DNA of 7,120 bases from Candidatus Ancillula trichonymphae ImTpAt (GCA_000485475.1 AXYY01000045.1:1-7120); one strand, 5' to 3'. Numbered from the stretch's first letter, positions 1 to 7,032 are shown. Translations and numbers: made by a program. The notes: generated by a model not told the origin, from the sequence alone.

Positions 1-1149
1 GAGCATGACGAAGTTATTGAACTTGGCGGGTTGTACGTACTTGGAACTGAGCGGCACGAATCTCGCAGAATTGATAATCAGCTTCGAGGCCGATCTGGAC
101 GTCAAGGAGATCCTGGTGAGAGCCGTTTCTACATCTCGCTTGAAGATGACTTGATGAGGTTGTTTGGTGGCGGACGAGTTAGCCAGTTCATGGCGCAAAG
201 TTTTCCAGAAGGTGTTCCAATTGAGAGCAAGTTGTTAACGAACGCAATTGCGAATGCGCAGTCACAGGTTGAGGCACGGAACTTCGAGATTCGTAAGAAT
301 GTATTGAAGTATGACGATGTGATGAACCGTCAACGCGATGTGATGTATAAACAGCGACGGCGCGTCCTGATGGGTGAGAATCTTGCTGAACAAATTGGCG
401 CATTCATTGAGGAAGTGTTGACTGCGGTTGTTGAATTTGAAACTGCGAGTGACATCAGCGAGGATTGGGACTTCGAGAAGATTTGGCGTGAACTTAAGCA
501 CTACTACCCGATTTCGATTACACTTGACGATTTAGTTGACAGTTACGGTTCAAAAGATGCACTTACAACTGGGGTTCTAGTTTCTGAGATTATCTCCGAC
601 GCAAAGATTCAATATGCAAAGCGCGTAGAGTTCGTCGGTGAGGAGCAGATGCGGTCCGTCGAGCGGCAAGTAACCCTTACTGTTTTAGACAGGCTGTGGC
701 GTAATCATCTGTATGCAATGGACTACCTGAAAGAGGGAGTCGGGCTGCGTGCGATGGCGCAGAAGGATCCACTTGTTGAATATACAAATGAGGGCGCGAG
801 CTTGTTCCGCATGATGAATGGTGCGATTCACAAGGAGATTGTGCAGTTTTTGTTCAACTTAACGATCGAGAAACGGGACGAGACTGGTAATATCATGACT
901 CTGGACTCGGACAATCAGCTGATAATTACTTCAGTCAGCGGACCTGCGGAAGACGGTGCATCACTTGAAGAGGTTGAACAGCAAGCCGCAGTGCCCAAGG
1001 AACAAGTTCTGCAAGAGGCGGTCTCCAGTAAAAAACTTGCGCGTGAGGCAAATGCGAGTGGTAGTAATCCGTATGCGGGAGCTGCGAAGAATGCACCTTG
1101 TCCGTGCGGAAGTGGAAAAAAGTACAAATTATGTCATGGATTTGAATAG
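1..1149 (+). CDS. secA: SecA, preprotein translocase ATPase (C-terminal part; 5' end outside window)
   Basis: SecA is the cytoplasmic and membrane-peripheral ATPase that pushes unfolded preproteins through the SecYEG channel. The frame is open from base 1, so only the last 382 residues are seen, less than half of a normal SecA. The fragment begins just before helicase motif VI (RRIDNQLRGRSGRQGD, visible residues 22-37), which includes the arginine finger region of the second nucleotide-binding domain. The conserved block KYDDVMNRQRDVMY (about 103-116) and the helical scaffold and wing region (MDYLKEGVGLRAMAQKDP) follow. A variable linker leads to the C-terminal zinc site CPCGSGKKYKLCH (Cys367, Cys369, Cys378, His379), which binds SecB or ribosomes in family members. 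The gene ends in TAG and overlaps dusB by 14 bases. Nothing in the visible part is broken. Confidence 0.97.
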   Translation, partial: EHDEVIELGGLYVLGTERHESRRIDNQLRGRSGRQGDPGESRFYISLEDDLMRLFGGGRVSQFMAQSFPEGVPIESKLLTNAIANAQSQVEARNFEIRKNVLKYDDVMNRQRDVMYKQRRRVLMGENLAEQIGAFIEEVLTAVVEFETASDISEDWDFEKIWRELKHYYPISITLDDLVDSYGSKDALTTGVLVSEIISDAKIQYAKRVEFVGEEQMRSVERQVTLTVLDRLWRNHLYAMDYLKEGVGLRAMAQKDPLVEYTNEGASLFRMMNGAIHKEIVQFLFNLTIEKRDETGNIMTLDSDNQLIITSVSGPAEDGASLEEVEQQAAVPKEQVLQEAVSSKKLAREANASGSNPYAGAAKNAPCPCGSGKKYKLCHGFE

Positions 1150-2338
1150 CACTAGTGCGAATTTGCGCCTGAACTTTGCAGGGCGTTCATTTTTGCCCAT
1201 GATGCTCGCACCGATGGCTGGTGTGACTGATGTTGTGTACCGAAAGATTTGCCGCAGATTTGCTAGGTCTGGCATGTGCGAGCAGTTGAACAGTCAACCG
1301 CAGACGACAACTGCTCAAAACGCTCTTGAACCAGGATTGTTCGTGGGCGAGATGGTGGCTGCGCGTGCAATATCTGGACGAATTTCAACTGCAAGGAGAC
1401 ATCTAGTTTTTGACAGTAGTGAGACTTTTCGTTCAATGCAATTATATCCACTAGACGCGCACTTTGCTGGTGAGGCTGCGAGGATTGTCTCAAATGAAAA
1501 TCTTGCAGATCACATTGACATGAACTTCGGTTGTCCAGTTCGGAAAGTTACTGCAAATGGCGGCGGTAGTGCGATTCCTTGGAAACTGGACTTGTATTAC
1601 GACATCATCAGCGCAGTTGTAGAAAATGCGGGCGGTTTACCGGTCAGCGCGAAGTTTCGCATTGGATTAGATGACGCACACACCACTTATCACGAAGCTG
1701 GTGCGATTGCTGCTGAACTTGGATGCAAGGCAGTGATTCTCCACGCACGCACAACCAGGCAGTACTACAGCGGAGTTGCCAACTGGAAGCATATTAAAAT
1801 CTTGAAGAATGAGCTGATGAGCGCGTTCGGTAGTTCAGTTAAAGTTCTAGGAAATGGCGATATCTGGGGCGCACCAGACGCGCAGAAAATGCTTGAGCTG
1901 ACGAATGTGGACGGAGTTTGTATCGGGCGTGGAGCATATGGGAGGCCCTGGATTTTCAAGGAGCTAGCGGAGTTTTTTACAACTGGAAAAGTTACACCAT
2001 TTCGTCCAACACTAGGCGAAGTTGTTGAAATCATGCTTGAACACTTGCGAGAACTGATTAGTTATATTCAGGCGCACAATGAGAAGAAGTGCGGTCACGA
2101 ACAGCTCGCATGCAAGTATTTCCGGTCATTCATCGCACCATATTTGAAGGGTTTTCCAATCGGAGGCAGTGCGAAAGTGCAGCTGATGAGCGCAACCACT
2201 TATGACGAACTTGCAGTTCTTCTGGGCGGTTTACCAGCTGAGTTGGAGTATCCACTGCGCATCGAAAATAAACCGCGCGGACGCACAAAGGGAACAGCAA
2301 AGGTCTTCCTACCAGAACACTGGATGGACTCACACTAG
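1136..2338 (+). CDS. dusB: tRNA-dihydrouridine synthase (DusB/NifR3 family)
   Basis: This FMN enzyme reduces specific uridines in the tRNA D-loop to dihydrouridine using NADPH. The predicted protein is 400 residues. It starts with the TIM-barrel motif LAPMAGVTD (24-32). The catalytic cysteine lies in MNFGCPVRKV (Cys133), then GGGSAIPWK, AKFRIG (Lys173) and LHARTTRQYYSG (His203). The FMN phosphate-binding motifs are LGNGDIW (238-244) and GRGAYGRPWIF (264-274). The C-terminus PRGR...LPEHWMDSH is typical of actinobacterial members. I chose the ATG at 1136, inside the end of secA, because it puts a short leader before the barrel. The open frame runs further upstream only within secA. No strong ribosome binding site precedes this ATG, so coupling to secA translation is likely. 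An extra polar stretch of about 22 residues lies near positions 44-67. The exact Dus subtype is less certain than the family. Confidence 0.93.
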   Translation: MDLNSTSANLRLNFAGRSFLPMMLAPMAGVTDVVYRKICRRFARSGMCEQLNSQPQTTTAQNALEPGLFVGEMVAARAISGRISTARRHLVFDSSETFRSMQLYPLDAHFAGEAARIVSNENLADHIDMNFGCPVRKVTANGGGSAIPWKLDLYYDIISAVVENAGGLPVSAKFRIGLDDAHTTYHEAGAIAAELGCKAVILHARTTRQYYSGVANWKHIKILKNELMSAFGSSVKVLGNGDIWGAPDAQKMLELTNVDGVCIGRGAYGRPWIFKELAEFFTTGKVTPFRPTLGEVVEIMLEHLRELISYIQAHNEKKCGHEQLACKYFRSFIAPYLKGFPIGGSAKVQLMSATTYDELAVLLGGLPAELEYPLRIENKPRGRTKGTAKVFLPEHWMDSH

Positions 2339-2364
2339 GCGGAATTTTCTTTGAAAACGCCATA

Positions 2365-2381
2365 TTGCACGCCCCGTGCAA
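2365..2381. terminator. Hairpin between convergent dusB and recX, possible weak bidirectional terminator
   Basis: A perfect 7-base-pair inverted repeat, TTGCACG and CGTGCAA, is separated by three bases (CCC). It starts 27 bases after the dusB stop and lies beyond the end of the recX remnant, where a shared terminator between convergent transcripts would be expected. No clear T-run follows on the + strand, and only GTTTTC follows after seven bases on the minus strand. Rho-independent activity is therefore uncertain. Confidence 0.4.
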
Positions 2382-2441
2382 ACTGGTTGCATTCTACTTT
2401 AGCAGAATACCTTTCATGCGCGCAGCGGAACTCCGCCTCCA

Positions 2442-2576
2442 CTACTCATGCACAACAAAACCAACCAGTTCTTTCCACCGCGCGCTCACCAACTCGTAGG
2501 AAATGCTCTTTCTGGCTGCTTTGCCGAGCAACCTGCTGTACTTCCTTATGCAACTCCACTTTTGCGAGACTCCAAC
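2442..2576 (-). pseudogene. recX: In-frame remnant of the recX 3' end (third helical repeat) beyond a TAA stop
   Basis: Directly after the TAA that closes the recX open frame, the same frame continues for 44 codons and ends in TAG (2444-2442). The translation contains RKYSRLLGKAARKSISYELV followed by SARWKELV. This resembles the third repeat of actinobacterial RecX, whose usual pattern is R-L-x-G-x-L-A-R-[KR]-G-[YI]-S with a terminal helix. Read through the stop, the protein would be 192 residues plus the stop position, about the normal actinobacterial RecX length. CAA, AAA or GAA could have become TAA by one substitution. The match is by eye and the sequence between repeats two and three is poorly conserved, so a frameshift history cannot be excluded. 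Confidence 0.55.
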
Positions 2577-3023
2577 TTAAGTGCCGCACTTCAAGCGTTT
2601 GCAGAATGCAACCAATAGCGTTGTCAACGAACTTAGTATGAGAACCCGAAACACCTCACCATTGTCCACACTTGCAAGCGCATCCTGAATAATCCAGTCA
2701 TCGACTCTCAAGGACCTGAGTTTCAATTCAGCCAGTTTTTTAGACCTGCAATTGACCAAAACATCATGTTTTACAATACTCCTCGCATATTCTTCATCAT
2801 CCAAAAACCTCTGCTCTTCAAGTTTCGCAATCACCGCACCAACAACGGCCTCCGAAAAACTGCGTTTGAGCAACTTCTCGCGTATTTTCTCGCGGCTGCA
2901 CGCACTCATGCTCAAACTTCTGAACGCACAACTATACGCTTTCACCTCAAGTTCTCCATCTGCTTCATCTATTCCGACACACAAATATGCGTCAGCCTCG
3001 CGCACCAACTTCTTCCTCACCAT
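2577..3023 (-). CDS. recX: RecX, regulator of RecA (probably truncated at the C-terminus)
   Basis: RecX binds RecA filaments and limits or modulates their extension and recombinase activity. The open frame encodes 148 residues. The first helical repeat (about residues 30-73) includes AFRSLSMSACSREKIREKLL. The second (about 74-122) includes the family hallmark RFLDDEEYARSIV and RSKKLAELKLRSLRVDDWIIQDAL. The last 25 residues are not recognisable as an intact third repeat, and such a repeat reappears in frame after the TAA. The start at 3023 is set by GGAG (3030-3033), six bases upstream, and by its position 18 bases after the recA stop, the usual recA-recX operon arrangement. Several positions usually Arg or Gly are Cys or Ser, suggesting relaxed selection. 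Whether the two-repeat protein still works cannot be judged from sequence. Confidence 0.82.
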   Translation of the reverse strand: MVRKKLVREADAYLCVGIDEADGELEVKAYSCAFRSLSMSACSREKIREKLLKRSFSEAVVGAVIAKLEEQRFLDDEEYARSIVKHDVLVNCRSKKLAELKLRSLRVDDWIIQDALASVDNGEVFRVLILSSLTTLLVAFCKRLKCGT

Positions 3024-3041
3024 TTACTACTCCAGAATTTA

Positions 3042-4187
3042 CTACTTGGCTTTTAGAGCATCCGCATCTTCTGGCACCTTCTTTTTAACCGCAGTTTTCA
3101 CTTCCGCACCTGCATCAACAACGCCCTTATTCTGTTCATCAGCTGATTCGTCAATCTCGAAGTGCTTGAAGATCTTGCGCTCAATCTCATCGCGAATTTC
3201 TGGGTGCTGTTTTAGAAACTGCCTAGCATTCTCCTTGCCTTGACCCAACTGATCGCCCTCATAAGTGTACCAGGAACCTGCTTTCTTAATAATATCGACA
3301 GATGACGCAATGTCAATAATTCCACCTTCACGCGAAATGCCCTCGCCATATAGAATGTCAAACTCCGCAATTTTGAACGGTGGCGCCATCTTGTTCTTAA
3401 CAACCTTGACCTTAGTGCGGCTACCGATCGAATCAGTACCGTCCTTGAGCGTCTCAACTCTTCGAATGTCCATGCGTACGGACGCAAAGAACTTCAAAGC
3501 TTTTCCACCAGTAGTTGTTTCCGGTGACCCAAACATCACGCCTATTTTTTCGCGCAACTGGTTGATAAAAATTGCAGTTGTTCCTGTTGCGCTCAACACA
3601 CCTGTTATCTTCCTGAGCGCCTGACTCATCAACCGCGCCTGCAAACCAACATGACTAGACCCCATATCGCCCTCAATTTCAGCTTTAGGAACCAATGCAG
3701 CAACTGAATCAATAACAACAATATCAATTGCCCCAGACCTTATCAGCATGTCCGCAATTTCCAGTGCCTGCTCACCTGTATCTGGCTGAGAAACGATTAG
3801 TTCGTCCGTATTCACGCCCAACTTGCGCGCATATTCTGGATCTAGAGCGTGCTCCGCATCAATAAATGCCGCAATTCCGCCTTTCTTTTGGACTTCACTA
3901 ATCGCATGCAGGGTCAGAGTTGTTTTACCGGAACTCTCGGGCCCAAAAATCTCAATAACTCGACCACGCGGAAGCCCTCCAATGCCCAGAGCTATGTCTA
4001 GCGCAGTCGAACCAGTTGACACAACAGGCACCTTTCGACGCACATCATCACCCAGCCGCATAACCGAGCCCTTTCCGTAATTCCGCTCAATTTGCGCCAT
4101 AGCAACCTTCAACGCCTCAGCTCGTTCACTTAAATTTCTCTGTGAACTACTACGCAAACTACCAAATGAACTACCAACACTAGCCAT
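3042..4187 (-). CDS. recA: RecA recombinase
   Basis: RecA forms ATP-dependent filaments on single-stranded DNA, carries out strand exchange in homologous recombination and, in SOS-competent bacteria, triggers LexA self-cleavage. The 381-residue protein is complete. It shows Walker A GPESSGKTT (82-90), the FIDAEHALDPEYARKLG block (108-124), Walker B-like VVIDSVAALVP (157-167), the L1 region EGDMGSSHVGLQARLMSQAL and the L2 loop GSPETTTGGKAL (220-231). The KVVKNKMAPPFK and LYGEGISREG motifs follow. An acidic stretch (FEIDESADEQ) gives way to a Lys/Ala-rich tail. An in-frame GTG lies at 4202, but the ATG at 4187 is preferred because GGAAGGA (4194-4200) sits six bases before it. TAG is followed directly by a second stop, TAA. 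recX lies 18 bases downstream. Confidence 0.98.
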   Translation of the reverse strand: MASVGSSFGSLRSSSQRNLSERAEALKVAMAQIERNYGKGSVMRLGDDVRRKVPVVSTGSTALDIALGIGGLPRGRVIEIFGPESSGKTTLTLHAISEVQKKGGIAAFIDAEHALDPEYARKLGVNTDELIVSQPDTGEQALEIADMLIRSGAIDIVVIDSVAALVPKAEIEGDMGSSHVGLQARLMSQALRKITGVLSATGTTAIFINQLREKIGVMFGSPETTTGGKALKFFASVRMDIRRVETLKDGTDSIGSRTKVKVVKNKMAPPFKIAEFDILYGEGISREGGIIDIASSVDIIKKAGSWYTYEGDQLGQGKENARQFLKQHPEIRDEIERKIFKHFEIDESADEQNKGVVDAGAEVKTAVKKKVPEDADALKAK

Positions 4188-4193
4188 ATTTAT

Positions 4194-4200
4194 TCCTTCC
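4194..4200 (-). promoter_or_regulatory. recA ribosome binding site
   Basis: GGAAGGA lies six bases upstream of the ATG at 4187. It overlaps the in-frame GTG at 4202-4200, which makes that GTG an unlikely start and fixes the recA start five codons further in. Confidence 0.75.
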
Positions 4201-4226
4201 ACTTATCTTAATTTCTTATCGTTGAT

Positions 4227-4254
4227 ATTATACAATACCCTATGACATTTTGAA
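4227..4254 (-). promoter_or_regulatory. Probable sigma-70-type promoter of recA(-recX)
   Basis: A perfect TATAAT (4227-4232) lies 39 bases before the recA ATG. A weak -35-like TTCAAA (4249-4254, four of six matches to TTGACA) stands 16 bases upstream of it. The site lies in the 134-base gap after the penicillin-binding protein gene, so recA is probably transcribed independently. No GAAC or GTTC half-site, the core of the actinobacterial LexA box, occurs anywhere between 4188 and 4321. Confidence 0.6.
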
Positions 4255-4321
4255 AAACCACACCGTAAATGTTAGCAACTCAAGCCTTTATACCACTACT
4301 GTTAACTACTCGAATACGTAC

Positions 4322-6451
4322 CTATTTATGTGATAAAAGTGCCTTGTCTGGTGCAGGAAACGGTTGATTTGTGTATCCAGCATCCCTGAGCGAAGACACC
4401 ATATACTTCTGCCAAATGGGCGCAGGTAGATTCGAACTGTTCCAGTAATTCGACCGCCCACCAATGCGCTGGCTGATTATCGGCACATCATATTGCGCAT
4501 TCCCAATCCAAAGTGCGGTTGATGCTTGCTTGACAAAACCGACAGTCCATAAGTGTGACGCATCCTCAGAAGTTCCGGTCTTGATACCCGCATCAAATCC
4601 TGGAATGTTGGCGGTGCTCGCTAAACCCGCAGTTGCAGACATGTGCAACGCGTACATCATGGTGTTCGCAACGCTATCTTCTAGAACTTTCTTGCAGCCA
4701 GCTGTTGGAATCGGGTGTTCATCGCCCCTAGAATCGATAATCTTGTTGATCGCAATCGGTGTGCAGCGCGTACCTCCAGAAGCAATAGTTGCATACGAAT
4801 TCGCCATGGTTAGAGGTGTTGAATTCATCGAACCAATCAAAAATGACGGATACATCTCAGGATCTCCCCCAGTTCGTGAGTCCCAATACCCCATCTCTCT
4901 AGCGGTCTTGACAATCGAACAAAGCCCCAGAACCGTGCCCATATGTATAAATGTTATGTTTGTTGACCGTTCAAGTGCAATTAAAGGTGTCTGATACGAA
5001 ACTGACCTATCCGCGTTTTTAGGATTCCAATACGCATTACTCAACGAACACGCGAACTGTGAACCATAGAAAGGATAGTGCACATTGGTAAGAGATTCAT
5101 TGAGCGAATGCCCATTTCTCAGCCAGTCCGTCAATATCAGCGGCTTGAATGTTGAACCAGGAGAAAACCCAATACTACCGCCAAAATCTTTTCCGACGTT
5201 GTAGTTTATCGCGGTATCCAGCGCATTCTTGTCCGTTTGCGAACCGTTGTACGGACGATTTTGTGCCATCGCCAGAATCTTACCAGTTCCAGGCTCAACG
5301 GTTGTTATGGCAATTTCCAGACCGGATGAATCATCTAGTGGAATAGAACCGACAGTTCGTGCTTCCGCATTTGCTTGAAAGCGCTTGTCAAGAGTTGTGT
5401 AAATCTTCAAGCCGCCCTGATACAGGAACCGTCTTCTTTCAGCCTTAGTCTTACCGAACTTCTCACTATTCAGGATGATGTTCGTGACATAGTCGCAGAA
5501 AAATGCGGCACCAGCAGCAGTTTGGCAACCCACTGGAATTGTCTGCGTGTGTAGCATATCAGCGATGCTTTGTGCCGCAGCAGCATCTCGCTCGGCCGCT
5601 GTTATGAACTTCTGCTCACACATCAACCGCAAAACAATATCGCGCTGTTCTTTTGCAGCATCTGTGTGTGTCAACGGGTCGTATGCAACTGGAGATTTGG
5701 TAATGCCCGCGATCAGTGCAGCTTCTCCGGGCGTTAAGTCCGATGCACTCTTGGAAAAATATCTACGAGCAGAACTCTCCGCACCGTAAACATTTGGACC
5801 AAACGGCGCAACGTTCAGGTACCCTTCAAGAATTTGATCCTTTGACAGTTTACTTTCCAGTTCATACGCATACTTGGCCTCCTTGAGTTTACGATACAGC
5901 GTCACCTCTTTTGCATGATACTTCGCAATCGGATCTCCACTCTGAAGTGCCTCATCAATCAACAAGTTCTTAACATACTGCTGAGTAATCGTTGAACCAC
6001 CTTGTAATTCTCCATCAGAATGAGTAAAGTACGACATAAAGAACGCCCTAGCAGTTCCATACAAATCGATTCCTGCGTGCGAATAAAACCTCTTGTCCTC
6101 GCGTGCAATAACTGCATTCTGCAAGTTCTTCGATATGTTCGCAAGTGGAACAATTACCCTATCTTGTGCATAAAAGGTCGCCAGAACAGTTTGCCCATCA
6201 TTCGCATACATAACAGTTTGTGACGAGAGTAGTCCACTATACTCACCAATATCGATATCATCGAACAAGTTGTCTGCAGTATCTTTTACATGGCTAAACA
6301 CAAGCGCAACTGGAAGCAAAAAGCCAGTTCCAACAATTCCACCGCCGACCGACACCAGAACGAGCACCAAAAAAAGTGTAAGTGTAAACCGCGACTTGTT
6401 GGTGAACTTAGCAACTCTTCCTGATATTTTCTTACTCGCACTCTTCGGCAT
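4322..6451 (-). CDS. Bifunctional class A penicillin-binding protein (transglycosylase and transpeptidase)
   Basis: This membrane-anchored enzyme polymerises lipid II into glycan strands and cross-links the peptides (PonA/PBP1a type). It has 709 residues. A basic N-terminus precedes a hydrophobic segment (about 22-53). The GT51 glycosyltransferase domain shows AREDKRFYSHAGIDLYG (116-132, catalytic Glu118), QGGSTITQQYVKNLL (150-164) and the KEAKYAYELE...LEGYLN block (190-213). The transpeptidase domain has all three motifs: STFK (433-436, nucleophile Ser433), STN (496-498) and KTGTS (624-628). No PASTA domain or long Pro-rich tail is visible. Several cysteines (about 278, 309, 319, 468, 511, 563, 586) lie in the extracytoplasmic part. 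The ATG at 6451 has only a weak upstream site (TTGAG). It starts 43 bases after the flavodoxin gene with no evident promoter between them, so co-transcription is likely. Confidence 0.95.
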   Translation of the reverse strand: MPKSASKKISGRVAKFTNKSRFTLTLFLVLVLVSVGGGIVGTGFLLPVALVFSHVKDTADNLFDDIDIGEYSGLLSSQTVMYANDGQTVLATFYAQDRVIVPLANISKNLQNAVIAREDKRFYSHAGIDLYGTARAFFMSYFTHSDGELQGGSTITQQYVKNLLIDEALQSGDPIAKYHAKEVTLYRKLKEAKYAYELESKLSKDQILEGYLNVAPFGPNVYGAESSARRYFSKSASDLTPGEAALIAGITKSPVAYDPLTHTDAAKEQRDIVLRLMCEQKFITAAERDAAAAQSIADMLHTQTIPVGCQTAAGAAFFCDYVTNIILNSEKFGKTKAERRRFLYQGGLKIYTTLDKRFQANAEARTVGSIPLDDSSGLEIAITTVEPGTGKILAMAQNRPYNGSQTDKNALDTAINYNVGKDFGGSIGFSPGSTFKPLILTDWLRNGHSLNESLTNVHYPFYGSQFACSLSNAYWNPKNADRSVSYQTPLIALERSTNITFIHMGTVLGLCSIVKTAREMGYWDSRTGGDPEMYPSFLIGSMNSTPLTMANSYATIASGGTRCTPIAINKIIDSRGDEHPIPTAGCKKVLEDSVANTMMYALHMSATAGLASTANIPGFDAGIKTGTSEDASHLWTVGFVKQASTALWIGNAQYDVPIISQRIGGRSNYWNSSNLPAPIWQKYMVSSLRDAGYTNQPFPAPDKALLSHK

Positions 6452-6494
6452 ATCAACTCAACAAAAAATCACCTGAATAATCACCACCGAGCGC

Positions 6495-6941
6495 CTAGAC
6501 ATTCAAGGTTGTAGCAATCGACTTCGCAAATATTTTCAACTTCTCCTTATCATCTGAATCCGCATCATTCTCGATCTTAACACTCACTGCACCCTTAACT
6601 GCACCGGTCTTCTCGAACTGCTCTTCAAAATCATCAACTGATTTGCAAAACAGCTCATATGATGTGTCCCCAGTTCCAACAACTCCATACACCTTACCAT
6701 CAAGATTAATTCCAGCCAGCTCATCGTAAAACTCAACAATCTCAGCAGGAAGATCGCCATCTCCATATGTATAAGTTGCCACAATTGCCGCATCAACATC
6801 AGCAAAATCTGAGACATGCGCGTCACTTACGCTTAAAACCTCCGTATCAACACCAGCCTCAATCAAATAATCATCCAGAAGCTCCGCAACCTCCTCCGTG
6901 TTACCTGTTAGTGACGCATATACTACCTTAGCACTTGCCAT
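6495..6941 (-). CDS. Flavodoxin (short-chain, FMN-binding)
   Basis: This small soluble electron carrier binds FMN and can replace ferredoxin as a low-potential donor. The protein has 148 residues, the usual short-chain length. The FMN phosphate loop is SLTGNTEE (10-17). The first isoalloxazine loop is ATYTYGDGDLP (55-65, with Tyr57 and Tyr59), and the second is GTGDTSYELFCKSVDDFEE (89-107). It is acidic overall, as flavodoxins are. The start at 6941 is fixed by AAGGAG (6948-6953) six bases upstream. It heads a probable two-gene unit with the penicillin-binding protein, although no functional link between the two is known to me. By memory the sequence resembles flavodoxins of lactic acid bacteria, so acquisition by transfer is possible but unproven. 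Its redox partner cannot be told from this window. Confidence 0.95.
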   Translation of the reverse strand: MASAKVVYASLTGNTEEVAELLDDYLIEAGVDTEVLSVSDAHVSDFADVDAAIVATYTYGDGDLPAEIVEFYDELAGINLDGKVYGVVGTGDTSYELFCKSVDDFEEQFEKTGAVKGAVSVKIENDADSDDKEKLKIFAKSIATTLNV

Positions 6942-6947
6942 TTTCTA

Positions 6948-6953
6948 CTCCTT
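6948..6953 (-). promoter_or_regulatory. Flavodoxin ribosome binding site
   Basis: AAGGAG stands six bases from the ATG at 6941. It is the strongest Shine-Dalgarno sequence in the window and suggests high translation. Confidence 0.75.
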
Positions 6954-6978
6954 ACTACTCAAACGAAATATTACGTGT

Positions 6979-6987
6979 ATTATAACA
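6979..6987 (-). promoter_or_regulatory. Probable extended -10 promoter of flavodoxin and penicillin-binding protein genes
   Basis: TGTTATAAT combines a perfect TATAAT with the TG element of an extended -10. It ends 37 bases before the flavodoxin ATG. No good TTGACA-like element lies at the right distance, which fits extended -10 promoters. The TATAAT core is flanked by GTGT and ACAC, giving partial symmetry. Confidence 0.6.
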
Positions 6988-7032
6988 CATCAAAAATAAA
7001 ACCGCGACATTTTCTTGAAATTTATGAAACTA

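Noticed and set aside
956..1135. Extended N-terminus of DusB reading upstream into secA
   Set aside because: The extension lies wholly inside secA coding sequence, reads as Arg-rich low-quality protein and has no Dus homology.
2351..2641. Open frame of 96 codons on the + strand across the dusB-recX gap
   Set aside because: Its product is rich in Ser, Thr, Cys and Arg, typical of antisense to coding DNA. It has no clear ribosome binding site and lies opposite the recX remnant.
2452..2655. Minus-strand frame of about 69 codons (includes KVELHKEVQQVARQ) overlapping the recX 3' end as a possible frameshifted RecX tail
   Set aside because: It has no resemblance to RecX repeat three, whereas the original frame does. 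It has no convincing start codon with a ribosome binding site.
2752..3243. Long + strand frame opposite recX and the recA end
   Set aside because: Composition (Ser/Phe/Ala-rich) and position show it is the complement of the recX and recA coding sequence.
4200..4202. GTG start giving recA five extra residues
   Set aside because: The GTG overlaps the ribosome binding site GGAAGGA that serves the ATG at 4187.
4237..4242. TAGGGT on the minus strand as part of a ClgR-dependent, LexA-independent recA promoter
   Set aside because: The TTGTCAGTGGC element that should lie six bases upstream is absent, so this is probably chance.
4244..4272. Inverted repeat ACATTT/AAATGT near the recA -35 as an operator or terminator
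   Set aside because: Only six A/T-rich pairs with a 16-base loop, which is expected by chance in such sequence.
4464..4994. 176-codon + strand frame opposite the penicillin-binding protein
   Set aside because: It is antisense to the transpeptidase domain, with no recognisable motif or ribosome binding site.
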